The notes beneath the pieces are model-generated. The model was not told the origin of the DNA, made no database searches, and worked only from the letters and a program-made list of their open reading frames with translations. A DNA stretch of 64,000 bases from an uncultured Bacteroidales bacterium (GTDB lineage Bacteria; Bacteroidota; Bacteroidia; Bacteroidales; F082): contig CAJOHD010000003.1 in the NCBI GenBank assembly GCA_905234275.1, forward strand, positions 138,362 to 202,361. The letters run 5' to 3'. This document shows, piece after piece, positions 41,873-49,409 of the stretch. How positions within the stretch are numbered: the stretch's first letter is position 1; each line of letters begins with the position of its first letter. The translations under genes were made by a program, and so were the position numbers.

Positions 41873-42305
41873 CGTCATTTCGACCGACCGCAGGGAGCGG
41901 AGAAATCTCCACCTTTCAAGTCAAATCATCTATATTTAATATTTCATTATCATTAACTAATTCAATCCAATTAGGATTTTTAGAATTTATCAGATTTTTC
42001 TTTTTTAATCTATTCCATTTTTTTAATTGGGTCTCTCTATCAATTGCTTGGTTTATGTCATTATATTTTTCATAATAAACACAAATTTCACAATTATAAT
42101 TATCTGAAAAAGAACCCTTTATTTCATGATTCTTATGTTCGTAAACTCTTCTGATCAAATCATTTGTTACACCTATATATAAAGTTGTTTTGTTTTTATT
42201 AGTCATTATATAGATGTAACTTTCTTTCATTTCTATTATTTATTTTCGTTATTTATATTGTCGGAGATTTCTCCATTCCGCCTATCGGCTCCAGTCGAAA
42301 TGACG
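41873..42305. mobile_element. 433-bp REP-bounded element carrying a GIY-YIG nuclease gene (copy 1)
   Basis: The element is bounded by REP-like units in inverted arrangement, 41873-41908 (CGTCATTTCGACCGACCG... ending GAGAAATCT) and 42265-42305 (AGATTTCT... ending CGAAATGACG), with a leftward GIY-YIG gene between. Its length matches the 432-bp element at 48204-48635. The right unit ends one base before the TAG stop of trkA. No target duplication is evident. Confidence 0.8.
41916..42230 (-). CDS. Small GIY-YIG endonuclease, copy 1
   Basis: The 104-aa single-domain protein has the GIY-YIG core MKESYIYIMTN with LYIGVTNDLIRRVYEHK; the second tyrosine of the YIG, arginine 27, tyrosine 30 and histidine 32 are conserved, and glutamate 66 in RETQLKKW is the metal ligand. 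Small UvrC-like family proteins of this type are widespread in Bacteroidetes without assigned function. It has a close paralogue at 48268, also enclosed in REP-like units. With terminal inverted repeats around each copy the nuclease could drive movement or copying of the repeats; that is inference. Confidence 0.9.
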   Translation of the reverse strand: MKESYIYIMTNKNKTTLYIGVTNDLIRRVYEHKNHEIKGSFSDNYNCEICVYYEKYNDINQAIDRETQLKKWNRLKKKNLINSKNPNWIELVNDNEILNIDDLT

Positions 42306-42306
42306 G

Positions 42307-43647
42307 CTAGCGGAATAGTTTTTCAACCTCCCTAATTGCATTCGGTAACGCCAGCACCACTACTCTGTCTTCGGCTTCAATTTGGAAGTCACCGGTGGCG
42401 ATGTAGCTTACCTCACCGCGGATTATACCTCCGATGATGGCACCTTCAGGGACGTGGAGGCGGTTGATCGGGCGCATGGTGGCGAGACAACCGTCTGGAA
42501 CCACAAACTCCATGATGTCGGCATCGATGCCGCTGAGGCACTTCAAGGTTGAGACGTTGTCGCCCAAAGTGTAGCGCACAATGTAACTGGCAGCAATGAG
42601 TTTCTTATTGATAATCGTATCAATACCAATACTTTGCGAGATGTCGATATAATCGATGTTATCGACAAGGGCGATGGTCTTCTTCACACCATAAGCCTTA
42701 GCCTGCAAGCAAGTGAGGATGTTAGTCTCGGTGTTTTCAGTGACTGCGATGAAAGCATCGACACTCTTGATACCTTCTTCCTCAAGCATATCCACATCAC
42801 GGGCATCAGCATTGACTACCAATGTGTTAGACAATGCGTTGGTAAGCTCTATGCAGCGGGTCTTATCAATCTCAACGATCTTGATATCCATATCATTCTC
42901 GAGGCGCTTGGCAGTGATACGACCCACACGACCTCCACCTATGATCATCACGTTGCGGATGTTGTAACGCTCCTTGCCGCTCATCTGCATGAGCTCTCTG
43001 ACAGCACTCGGCTTGGTGATGACATAGACCATATCGCCAGCTTTCATGGTATCGCCATCATGCGGGATGAAAGTGTTTTGGCGACGATGTATCGCAACGA
43101 GCTTGAAATCGAGGTGTTTGAAACGCTCGGCTATCACCTCGATAGGCTTGTCGAGAACGGTGGCTTTATCGTCGAGCTTCATCATGTACATCTCGAGTTT
43201 GCCACCTGCGAAGTCGTAAGCCTCGGTAGCTGCCGTCTGCTTCAGCAAGGTGATAATCTCCTGAGCAGCAATGTCTTCAGGCGAGATGATGCCGTCAATG
43301 CCGAGGTCTTGGTAGATACGCCACGACTCGGGACTTAGGTTTTCCATGGTGTTGACACGCACGATGACACGTTTGGCACCGAGTTTCTTCGCCAGGATAC
43401 CCGTCAGCAGGTTGATATGCTCGTCGTGAAGCACGGCGATGACCATGTCGGCCTTCTTCACGTTGGCTTTCTGCAAAGTGCTTATAGTAGTGGAGTCTCC
43501 GGCTATTGTCATGAGGTCGGAGTGCGACTCCATCATCTTGAGCAGCTCCTCGTGCGGGTCCACGATGGTGATGTTATGGTCGCTACGCTCCAAGGCTTCC
43601 GCCAAGTGCATGCCCACCTCACCGTCTCCAGCAATGATTATGTCCAT
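42307..43647 (-). CDS. trkA: Trk-type K+ uptake NAD-binding protein TrkA
   Basis: The 446-aa protein has two RCK units in tandem: DIIIAGDGEVGMHLAEAL at the start and MIIGGGRVGRITAKRLE in the second half, each a Rossmann NAD site followed by a TrkA-C ligand domain. It gates a Trk/Ktr potassium channel, whose membrane partner is not in the window. Its stop TAG lies one base after the REP-like unit at 42265-42305, and another REP-like pair lies just upstream of its start. Confidence 0.95.
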   Translation of the reverse strand: MDIIIAGDGEVGMHLAEALERSDHNITIVDPHEELLKMMESHSDLMTIAGDSTTISTLQKANVKKADMVIAVLHDEHINLLTGILAKKLGAKRVIVRVNTMENLSPESWRIYQDLGIDGIISPEDIAAQEIITLLKQTAATEAYDFAGGKLEMYMMKLDDKATVLDKPIEVIAERFKHLDFKLVAIHRRQNTFIPHDGDTMKAGDMVYVITKPSAVRELMQMSGKERYNIRNVMIIGGGRVGRITAKRLENDMDIKIVEIDKTRCIELTNALSNTLVVNADARDVDMLEEEGIKSVDAFIAVTENTETNILTCLQAKAYGVKKTIALVDNIDYIDISQSIGIDTIINKKLIAASYIVRYTLGDNVSTLKCLSGIDADIMEFVVPDGCLATMRPINRLHVPEGAIIGGIIRGEVSYIATGDFQIEAEDRVVVLALPNAIREVEKLFR

Positions 43648-43663
43648 ATTCTATGTTTTTGTT

Positions 43664-43771
43664 CGTCATTTCGAGCGACCGCAGGGAGTCGAGAAATCTC
43701 CGACAATTTTGCAGTTTCTCTGTTTGCAGGAGATTTCTCCACTACGCCTTAAGGCTCCGGTCGAAATGACG
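43664..43771. repeat. REP-like inverted pair (108 bp)
   Basis: The left unit at 43664-43699 (CGTCATTTCGAGCGACCGCA... ending AGAAATCT) and the right unit at 43731-43771 (AGATTTCT... ending CGAAATGACG) enclose 31 bases without a gene. The pair lies between trkA and the omega-amidase. Confidence 0.92.
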
Positions 43772-43780
43772 GGCTCATTA

Positions 43781-44542
43781 TTAATCCCAGTCTTTTGAAA
43801 CAACGAAGTATTGGCGAAATGCCTCCAACTCAAATTCGCTCAACTCTGCCGTGAACACACTTTCGCCTGGGGCGGCTTGCTCCACCACGCGACCTTTCAC
43901 GTTGAGGACCATGCTCTCGCCTTTGTATTCAATGTTGCTATCGTCAATTCCGACTCTGTTCACACCCACCACAAACGCCTGATTTTCAATGGCTCGCGCT
44001 CTTAAAAGCGTATTCCACACCTCCGATTTCTTCTTCGGCCATTCAGCCGTGAAGATGGCGATGTCGTACTCGAACTTGCCATCACGGAAGCTGTTGCGGT
44101 CCCACACTGGAAAACGCAGGTCGTAGCACACAAAAGGACGGATTCGCCAACCTTTGTATTCAATAGTAATGCGTTCCTGTCCGGGGTTGAGTCCGAGCTC
44201 GCCTCCCATGGTGAACAGATGTCTCTTATTATATATAAGGTGTCGGCCATCGGGCTCCATCCAGATGAAGCTGTTGTAGAAGCCATTGTTTTTCAACACT
44301 ATAGTGCCGCACACCGCACAATTTTTCTCCTTCGCCTTAGCATGCATCCATTGCATAGTAACACCTCCCACCTCCTCGGCAAACTCGTTCGGGTCGGCAG
44401 GGAAGCCAGTGGTGAACGTCTCCGGAAACACGATAACGTCAGTGTTATCAACGTTTTTCAGCATCTCGTCAAGATGTTGGCGATTCGCCTCGGGGTTTCG
44501 CGCGATGACGTCACTTTGGATGCAAGTCACTCTCAAATTCAT
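43781..44542 (-). CDS. Carbon-nitrogen hydrolase, omega-amidase-like (nitrilase superfamily)
   Basis: The 253-aa protein has the nitrilase triad: glutamate in VFPETFTTGF, lysine in YNKRHLF and cysteine in FVCYDLRFP. The closest pattern is omega-amidase (YafV/Nit2-type), which hydrolyses alpha-ketoglutaramate or alpha-ketosuccinamate. A -7-like TATTTTTG (minus strand of 44565-44572) lies upstream. It is transcribed away from the outer-membrane barrel gene. Confidence 0.92.
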   Translation of the reverse strand: MNLRVTCIQSDVIARNPEANRQHLDEMLKNVDNTDVIVFPETFTTGFPADPNEFAEEVGGVTMQWMHAKAKEKNCAVCGTIVLKNNGFYNSFIWMEPDGRHLIYNKRHLFTMGGELGLNPGQERITIEYKGWRIRPFVCYDLRFPVWDRNSFRDGKFEYDIAIFTAEWPKKKSEVWNTLLRARAIENQAFVVGVNRVGIDDSNIEYKGESMVLNVKGRVVEQAAPGESVFTAELSEFELEAFRQYFVVSKDWD

Positions 44543-44593
44543 ATTATTTCAGTAAAAAATCTCACAAAAATACTACTTTTATTATTTTTTTAC

Positions 44594-44601
44594 TACTTTT
44601 G
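44594..44601 (+). promoter_or_regulatory. Candidate -7 box for the barrel gene
   Basis: TACTTTTG fits the Bacteroidetes -7 consensus TAnnTTTG and lies 19 bases before the ATG of the outer-membrane barrel gene. It is in a divergent intergenic region; no clear -33 box is found at the usual spacing. Confidence 0.4.
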
Positions 44602-44619
44602 TAAAAAATTTTTTGAAAA

Positions 44620-45405
44620 ATGAAGAAGAAAATAGCCTTTATAATCTTATTGATGACGGTTTTCAGTCTGACAATGTCGGCACAAACCAAGAGATACGGT
44701 CTGTTTGTCGGTGGAAGCATCAACATGATGAATATCGACAAGTCGATGTATTACGATGATAGTGAGCCATATACGGTAATGGGGTATAACCATTATACAC
44801 AGGACACTAATTATACCGTGTCGTATCTGCCTGTTGACGGTGCGACGGTAAAGCCTAACGGTAGCATACTTTTCGGAGGATTTTTCGAGTATATGGCGAG
44901 CGATATGGTTGGGCTGCAGTTTGAGCTGCTTTACAACCAGTACGGCTATAAGCTGAAGGGCACGGTCGACCAGAAAAACATTGCCGATGATCAGGTGAAC
45001 ACTTACGATTACGAGTCGAACCTGAAGATGAGCAATTTTACTGCGGCTGTTTTGGTGAAGATTCAGCCAGTGAGATACTTCTCGATAGACCTCGGTGTGC
45101 AGCCAAGTTATTGTTTCAAGATGACTAAAGAGACGCAGAAGGGACCGTTCCACAAGAACCACGTGTATGACAGCAAGAACGAGTACAACACTCTGAACGT
45201 AGGTGCGACAGGCGGTTTCACTGCCTATTGGGGCGATGTTTTCTTTGCCGCCCGCTACACCTTGGGATTGGTTGATGTGCTGCAGAAAAAGACGCCTTAT
45301 AATGATACTTCAGAGGGAGGCGACGGAGTGATTAAGTATACTTATGATGATGTGAAGTCGAAAACAAGCTCAGTGCAACTCACTGTGGGATACAGGATTA
45401 GATGA
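44620..45405 (+). CDS. Outer-membrane beta-barrel protein (PorT-like)
   Basis: The 261-aa protein has a signal peptide (IAFIILLMTVFSLTMSAQT, with cleavage after SAQ) and alternating hydrophobic strands ending SVQLTVGYRIR, whose closing aromatic/arginine residue pattern is that of outer-membrane barrels. It resembles the outer-membrane beta-barrel domain proteins of Bacteroidetes. The function is unknown; it precedes the exosortase-family gene on the same strand with a single REP-like unit in between. Confidence 0.82.
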   Translation: MKKKIAFIILLMTVFSLTMSAQTKRYGLFVGGSINMMNIDKSMYYDDSEPYTVMGYNHYTQDTNYTVSYLPVDGATVKPNGSILFGGFFEYMASDMVGLQFELLYNQYGYKLKGTVDQKNIADDQVNTYDYESNLKMSNFTAAVLVKIQPVRYFSIDLGVQPSYCFKMTKETQKGPFHKNHVYDSKNEYNTLNVGATGGFTAYWGDVFFAARYTLGLVDVLQKKTPYNDTSEGGDGVIKYTYDDVKSKTSSVQLTVGYRIR

Positions 45406-45414
45406 CATTCCTCC

Positions 45415-45455
45415 CGTCATTTCGACCGGAGCCGATAGGCGGAGTGGAGAAATCT
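45415..45455. repeat. Single REP-like unit
   Basis: CGTCATTTCGACCGGAGCCG... ending GAGAAATCT, forward orientation. No partner is found within the next 100 bases, so it is a solitary unit. It lies between the barrel gene and the exosortase-family gene. Confidence 0.9.
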
Positions 45456-45478
45456 TCGACAAGCTCGGACATACAATT

Positions 45479-46087
45479 ATGACAATAAATAAAGAAAAAA
45501 TAAGGGAACTTTATGCTGACAAGCGGTACCAGACGTATTTTGATGTCGGGCTGTTTTTCGTGCTGATTTTCAGTTTCCATTTGCTTTATTTGCTTTGGGA
45601 GGGGGCGATGGACTTTTGGCCGATAAAGGGCACCATCGACAAGCTTTTTGTGTGGGCTTCGAAGCTGCTTTTCAACCAGAGCACATGGGTGCTGGAGCAC
45701 ATCTTCGGCATGGATTTCTTCACCAAAGGGCAGACCATAATGTTTGAAAACTATCACGACTCATATTCCGCGGTGACGGTAGCGCCAGAATGCACCAGCT
45801 TGAAACAATGGATGCACTGGCTCTTCCTCATGCTCATTTTCCCCGGTCCGTGGAAGCACAAAGCATGGTATATCCCGCTCGGCCTGGTCATAGTGGAGTT
45901 CACCAATGTGGTGAGAATAGTCGGAATCGCCTTGTTTTTAAGACCATTCCCAGATTCATTCGCCTTAGCGCATGATGTTATCTTTAAGATAATGTTTTAT
46001 GTAGTTATCTTCCTGATGTGGGCTATTTGGAATGATAATTTTCACCATAAAAAGGCCGTCATTTCGAGCGAACATCGAACAAAGTGA
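45479..46087 (+). CDS. Exosortase/archaeosortase-family membrane protein
   Basis: The 202-aa protein has about five to six membrane segments and the exosortase catalytic layout: cysteine 105 in VAPECTSLKQ, arginine 146 in FTNVVRIVGIA and histidine 165 in FALAHDVIFK. Exosortases process the C-terminal sorting signals of exported proteins at the cell surface, usually for exopolysaccharide- or biofilm-linked targets. No target protein with a PEP-CTERM-like tail was seen here. The last eight or so residues (VISSEHRTK) come from the REP-like unit at 46057, so the normal C-terminus may have been replaced. Confidence 0.85.
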   Translation: MTINKEKIRELYADKRYQTYFDVGLFFVLIFSFHLLYLLWEGAMDFWPIKGTIDKLFVWASKLLFNQSTWVLEHIFGMDFFTKGQTIMFENYHDSYSAVTVAPECTSLKQWMHWLFLMLIFPGPWKHKAWYIPLGLVIVEFTNVVRIVGIALFLRPFPDSFALAHDVIFKIMFYVVIFLMWAIWNDNFHHKKAVISSEHRTK

Positions 46088-46203
46088 GATGGTAGTCGAG
46101 AAATCCTCTTTTCGTATAAACATTATAAGAAAAACGGCTTTTAAAAAGATTTTTCGGATGGAGGATTTCTCCGCTACGCCTAACGGCTCCGGTCGAAATG
46201 ACG
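46057..46203. repeat. REP-like inverted pair overlapping the exosortase end (147 bp)
   Basis: Forward unit 46057-46106 (CGTCATTTCGAGCGAACA... ending AGAAATCC) and reverse unit 46163-46203 (GGATTTCT... ending CGAAATGACG). The forward unit contains the last codons and stop of the exosortase-family gene; the reverse unit ends four bases before the TAA of the CLC channel gene. Confidence 0.92.
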
Positions 46204-46207
46204 ATTA

Positions 46208-48001
46208 TTATTCAGCGGAAATCTCCTTCAGCGTAGCCTGATAAGCAGTAAACACATTAGCTCGCGAGATGTAGCCAAGATATTTGCCGTGGTCGACTAT
46301 CACGATATTGTATTTGTGTGATTCCTCGAATTTCTGGACAATGCTTTCTATCGTTTCATCATAATTGATGATGTAGTCAGGATAAACCATGATTTTCTCG
46401 ACCGAAGTGCCGTAAAGGCTGGTGTCGAACATGAAGGAGCGCACGTCATCGAAGAGGATATGACCTTTGAAATCGCCTTTTTCATCAACCACAGGGAAGA
46501 TGTTTCTTGAAGAAGACGCTATGACTTTGACCAAGTCGCCAAGGGTTTGATTAGGACGGACGGTAGTGAAGTTAGTCTCGATGAGGTTGTCGGAAGTCAT
46601 CATGCTGAGGATGGTTTCGTTTTTGTTGAACGAGACCTTCACTCCTTTTTCAGCGATACTTCTAGTGTAGATTGACTCTTTGAAGAACATGCGGTTCACT
46701 GCGAGCGAGAGTGCCGACACTATCATCAGCGGCACCATCAGCGAGTAGCCATTGGTGATTTCAGCGATGAGGAAGATGCCGGTCAATGGGGCGTGCAGCA
46801 TACCCGCTATGACACCACTCATTCCCACAAGGGCGAACTTCGACACATCGAGATTGCCGATACCTAAGTTGTTGATAACCAAGGCATAAACCAAGCCTGT
46901 CATCGCACCGAGGAACAAAGCCGGAGCGAAGGTGCCTCCTACTCCACCTGCTGCAAAAGTGAGCGATGTGGCAAAGGCTTTGCACAAGATTATTGCCACG
47001 AAAATAAGGATGACGAGCCAGATATTATCGCTAAACGGCTCGAAAATAGTGTTGAACAGGATGTATTCCGACTTACCGTTGAGTGCCGCATTGATGGTTT
47101 CGTAGCCCTCACCATAGAGCGACGGGAACACGAAGATCAAGGCACCGAGGCCGAAGCCAGCGATGATGAAACGCACCCAAGGGTTTTGGAACTTGCTGAA
47201 CTGCTTTCCGACACTAAAATAAACCCTCATGAAGTAAGCCGAGACGAGTCCCACCACGAGTCCTAATCCCACGTAATACAATGAGTTAGCTGGGATAAAC
47301 GACTCTGCGATGATGATTTCGTATTCAACGGCTTTTCCTAGGAAATAATATGAAGTGAGGATTGCACAAAATGCTGAAATCAGGATAGGGACGAGTGCAG
47401 TCATGGAGATGTCGATCATGAAGACCTCCATGGCGAAAATGACGCCTGTGATAGGTGCCTGGAAGATGGCTGCCAATGCCGAGGCACCGCCCATACCTAT
47501 CAACACGTTGATTTGCTTTTGGTTAAGCTTCAAAAACTGTCCGATAACCGAGCCTATGGAGCCGCCTGTCGAGACCGAAGGACCTTCCAATCCGACAGAT
47601 CCACCAAAACCGACTGTCAACGCGCTGGTGATGATGGAGGCGAAGGTGGTGTAAGGCTTCACTATGCCTTTGTTTCGCGAAAGAGCATAGAGCAACCCCG
47701 GGATTCCGTGTCCCACCTCGCGCCTGATGACATAGCGTATCACTATGATTGTCAACAAGATACCTATTGCCGGTAAGACAAAAAACATCAGGTCGAAATG
47801 CGTTTCGAGAGTGCGGAGGTAGAAGAAGAAATCTCGAATGGAATGAGTTAAGAATTTGATGATGACGGCTGCCAAACCAGCTAAAAAGCCGGTCGGAATT
47901 GCCAAAAGCATCATGCTCTGACGGTCGGATAGCTTAGCTAACCGCCATTCGTTCAATGACTTAAGGGATTTTTTAATTCGTTCTTTCAAATTCGTACTCA
48001 C
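46208..48001 (-). CDS. CLC-family chloride channel with CBS domains
   Basis: The 597-aa protein starts at a GTG at 48001 (STNLKERIKKSL); no earlier ATG is available. The channel core spans residues about 30-430 with FGGSVGLEGPSVSTGGSIG (the GxEGP selectivity motif) and later FAAGGVGGTFAPALFLG. Two CBS domains form the C-terminus (about 460-590). The glutamate in GLEGP suggests a Cl-/H+ exchanger rather than a pure channel. The promoter at 48007-48039 would start transcription almost at this GTG, so the true start may be slightly downstream. Confidence 0.9.
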   Translation of the reverse strand: MSTNLKERIKKSLKSLNEWRLAKLSDRQSMMLLAIPTGFLAGLAAVIIKFLTHSIRDFFFYLRTLETHFDLMFFVLPAIGILLTIIVIRYVIRREVGHGIPGLLYALSRNKGIVKPYTTFASIITSALTVGFGGSVGLEGPSVSTGGSIGSVIGQFLKLNQKQINVLIGMGGASALAAIFQAPITGVIFAMEVFMIDISMTALVPILISAFCAILTSYYFLGKAVEYEIIIAESFIPANSLYYVGLGLVVGLVSAYFMRVYFSVGKQFSKFQNPWVRFIIAGFGLGALIFVFPSLYGEGYETINAALNGKSEYILFNTIFEPFSDNIWLVILIFVAIILCKAFATSLTFAAGGVGGTFAPALFLGAMTGLVYALVINNLGIGNLDVSKFALVGMSGVIAGMLHAPLTGIFLIAEITNGYSLMVPLMIVSALSLAVNRMFFKESIYTRSIAEKGVKVSFNKNETILSMMTSDNLIETNFTTVRPNQTLGDLVKVIASSSRNIFPVVDEKGDFKGHILFDDVRSFMFDTSLYGTSVEKIMVYPDYIINYDETIESIVQKFEESHKYNIVIVDHGKYLGYISRANVFTAYQATLKEISAE

Positions 48002-48006
48002 GAACG

Positions 48007-48039
48007 CAAAAATAAAAACTTTTTTAGTACTTTTGCAAA
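48007..48039 (-). promoter_or_regulatory. CLC channel promoter
   Basis: On the minus strand TTTG (48036-48039) precedes TATTTTTG (48007-48014) with a 21-nt spacer, fitting the Bacteroidetes consensus. The expected start is near 48000, which coincides with the annotated GTG and raises the possibility of a leaderless mRNA or a later start codon. Confidence 0.5.
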
Positions 48040-48053
48040 AAAAATATACTCTT

Positions 48054-48193
48054 CGTCATTTCGACCGGAGCGGAATGAAATGGAGCGAAGTGGAGAAATC
48101 CTCATTTAACGGGAACAATATGAAAAAGGTTATAAAACAATAATAAGGCATAACAAGGATTTCTCGACTCCACTACGTTTCGCTCGAAATGAC
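48054..48193. mobile_element. 140-bp gene-less relative of the GIY-YIG element
   Basis: Inverted REP-like units (left to about 48103, right 48157-48193) enclose about 50 bases. Its inner left part reads GAGAAATCCTC then ATTTAACGGGAACAAT, then ATGAAAAAGGTTAT, which matches the start of the neighbouring element's inner part (GAGAAATCCTC, GATTAACGGGAACAAT, GAAAGAAAGTTAT). It therefore looks like a deleted, non-autonomous version placed in tandem with the full one, 10 bases before it. Confidence 0.8.
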
Positions 48194-48203
48194 AAGGAGC
48201 GTT

Positions 48204-48635
48204 CGTCATTTCGACCGAAGCGAAATGAAATGGAGCGAAGTGGAGAAATCCTCGATTAACGGGAACAATGAAAGAAAGTTATATATACATAGTAACTAAT
48301 TTTGACAGAACAGTATTATATATCGGAGTTACAAATGATCTGATAAGAAGAGTCTATGAACACAAAAATCATTTGTTTGAGAATTCATTTACTGATAAGT
48401 ATAATTGTGGAACATGTATATATTATGAAAAGTATAATGATATTAATCAGGCCATTGAAAGAGAGACACAATTAAAGAAATGGAGTAGAAAGAAAAAAGA
48501 AAACCTGATTACTTCTAAGAATCCAGGTTGGGTTAGTTTAGTAAATGATAATGAAATAATTAATATAGATAATACATTGGAAGAAAGCGGGTATAGAGGA
48601 TTTCTCGATTCCGCTCCGCTTCACTCGAAATGACG
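48204..48635. mobile_element. 432-bp REP-bounded element carrying a GIY-YIG nuclease gene (copy 2)
   Basis: Forward unit 48204-48253 and reverse unit 48598-48635 enclose a rightward GIY-YIG gene. Ends are CGTCATTTCGACC and CGAAATGACG. The length is within one base of the element at 41873-42305, in the opposite orientation. The C-terminus of the nuclease and the first codons of the next frame are drawn from the right unit. Confidence 0.8.
48268..48633 (+). CDS. Small GIY-YIG endonuclease, copy 2
   Basis: The 121-aa protein is close to copy 1: MKESYIYIVTNFDRT, LYIGVTNDLIRRVYEHKN, YYEKYNDINQAIERETQLKKW. The catalytic tyrosines, arginine and glutamate are kept. It is about 17 residues longer because its end (YRGFLDSAPLHSK) is read from the right REP-like unit. 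The start ATG follows the AACGGGAACA leader shared with the shortened element at 48054. Its stop TGA overlaps the beginning of the exonuclease frame. Confidence 0.9.
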   Translation: MKESYIYIVTNFDRTVLYIGVTNDLIRRVYEHKNHLFENSFTDKYNCGTCIYYEKYNDINQAIERETQLKKWSRKKKENLITSKNPGWVSLVNDNEIINIDNTLEESGYRGFLDSAPLHSK

Positions 48636-48641
48636 GCAAGT

Positions 48642-49406
48642 ATGAAGATAATCAGTTATAATGTAAATGGTATCAGAGCGGCGATATCAAAAGGCCTGCT
48701 CGAATGGCTTGATGGAGTTAAGCCCGATGTGGTGTGTTTTCAGGAGCTGAAGGCGACTCCTGACCAGATCCCGGTGATGGAGATCGAGGCGATGGGCTAT
48801 CACAGCTACTGGTTCCCGGCACAGAAGAAAGGCTACAGCGGCGTGGGAATCCTCACGAAGCAGGAGCCTGACAACGTAGTCTACGGCATGAACAACAAGA
48901 AATACGACGACGAAGGCCGTTTTCTGCGTGCTGACTTCGGTGACTTGTCGGTGGTGAGCGTGTATCATCCTTCGGGTACCACAGGCGAAGAACGCCAGGA
49001 TTTTAAGATGGAATGGCTCGATTTCTTCAGAGGATATGTCAACAACCTGCGTAAAGAACGCCCGAACCTTGTGCTTTCAGGCGATTACAACATCTGCCAT
49101 GAGGCGATAGACATCCACGACCCTGTGAGAAACGCCACAAACTCAGGCTTCTTGCCGGAAGAACGCCAGTGGTTCACCGACTTCCTGAGCGACGGCTACA
49201 TCGACAGCTTCAGGCATCTCTGCAAGGAGCCGCACCACTATTCCTGGTGGAGCTATCGTGCCAACGCGAGAGCCAACAACAAAGGCTGGCGTATTGATTA
49301 TCATATAGTTACAGACACTTTAAAAGACAATATCGTCAATGCGTCGATATTTCCGGAAGCGAAACACTCCGACCATTGCCCGATTTTTGTCGAACTAAAT
49401 AAATAA
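48642..49406 (+). CDS. xth: Exodeoxyribonuclease III
   Basis: The 254-aa product starts at the ATG at 48642 (MKIISYNVNGIRAAISKG); an ATG four codons earlier lies inside a REP-like unit and is likely accidental. Motifs are CFQELKATPDQ, YHPSGTTGEERQ, GDYNICHEAIDIHDPV and the C-terminal SDHCPIFVEL. It repairs AP sites and acts 3-prime to 5-prime on double-stranded DNA. The element before it may have displaced its original promoter region. Confidence 0.95.
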   Translation: MKIISYNVNGIRAAISKGLLEWLDGVKPDVVCFQELKATPDQIPVMEIEAMGYHSYWFPAQKKGYSGVGILTKQEPDNVVYGMNNKKYDDEGRFLRADFGDLSVVSVYHPSGTTGEERQDFKMEWLDFFRGYVNNLRKERPNLVLSGDYNICHEAIDIHDPVRNATNSGFLPEERQWFTDFLSDGYIDSFRHLCKEPHHYSWWSYRANARANNKGWRIDYHIVTDTLKDNIVNASIFPEAKHSDHCPIFVELNK

Positions 49407-49409
49407 GGT

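Noticed and set aside
41867-41878. Upstream ATG start for the sulfatase-like gene
   Set aside because: The codon lies in the REP-like unit CGTCATTTCG; the family-like start is the ATG at 41866.
48630-48641. Upstream ATG start for exonuclease III
   Set aside because: It comes from the REP-like unit (CGAAATGACG); the usual start MKIISYNVNG begins at 48642.
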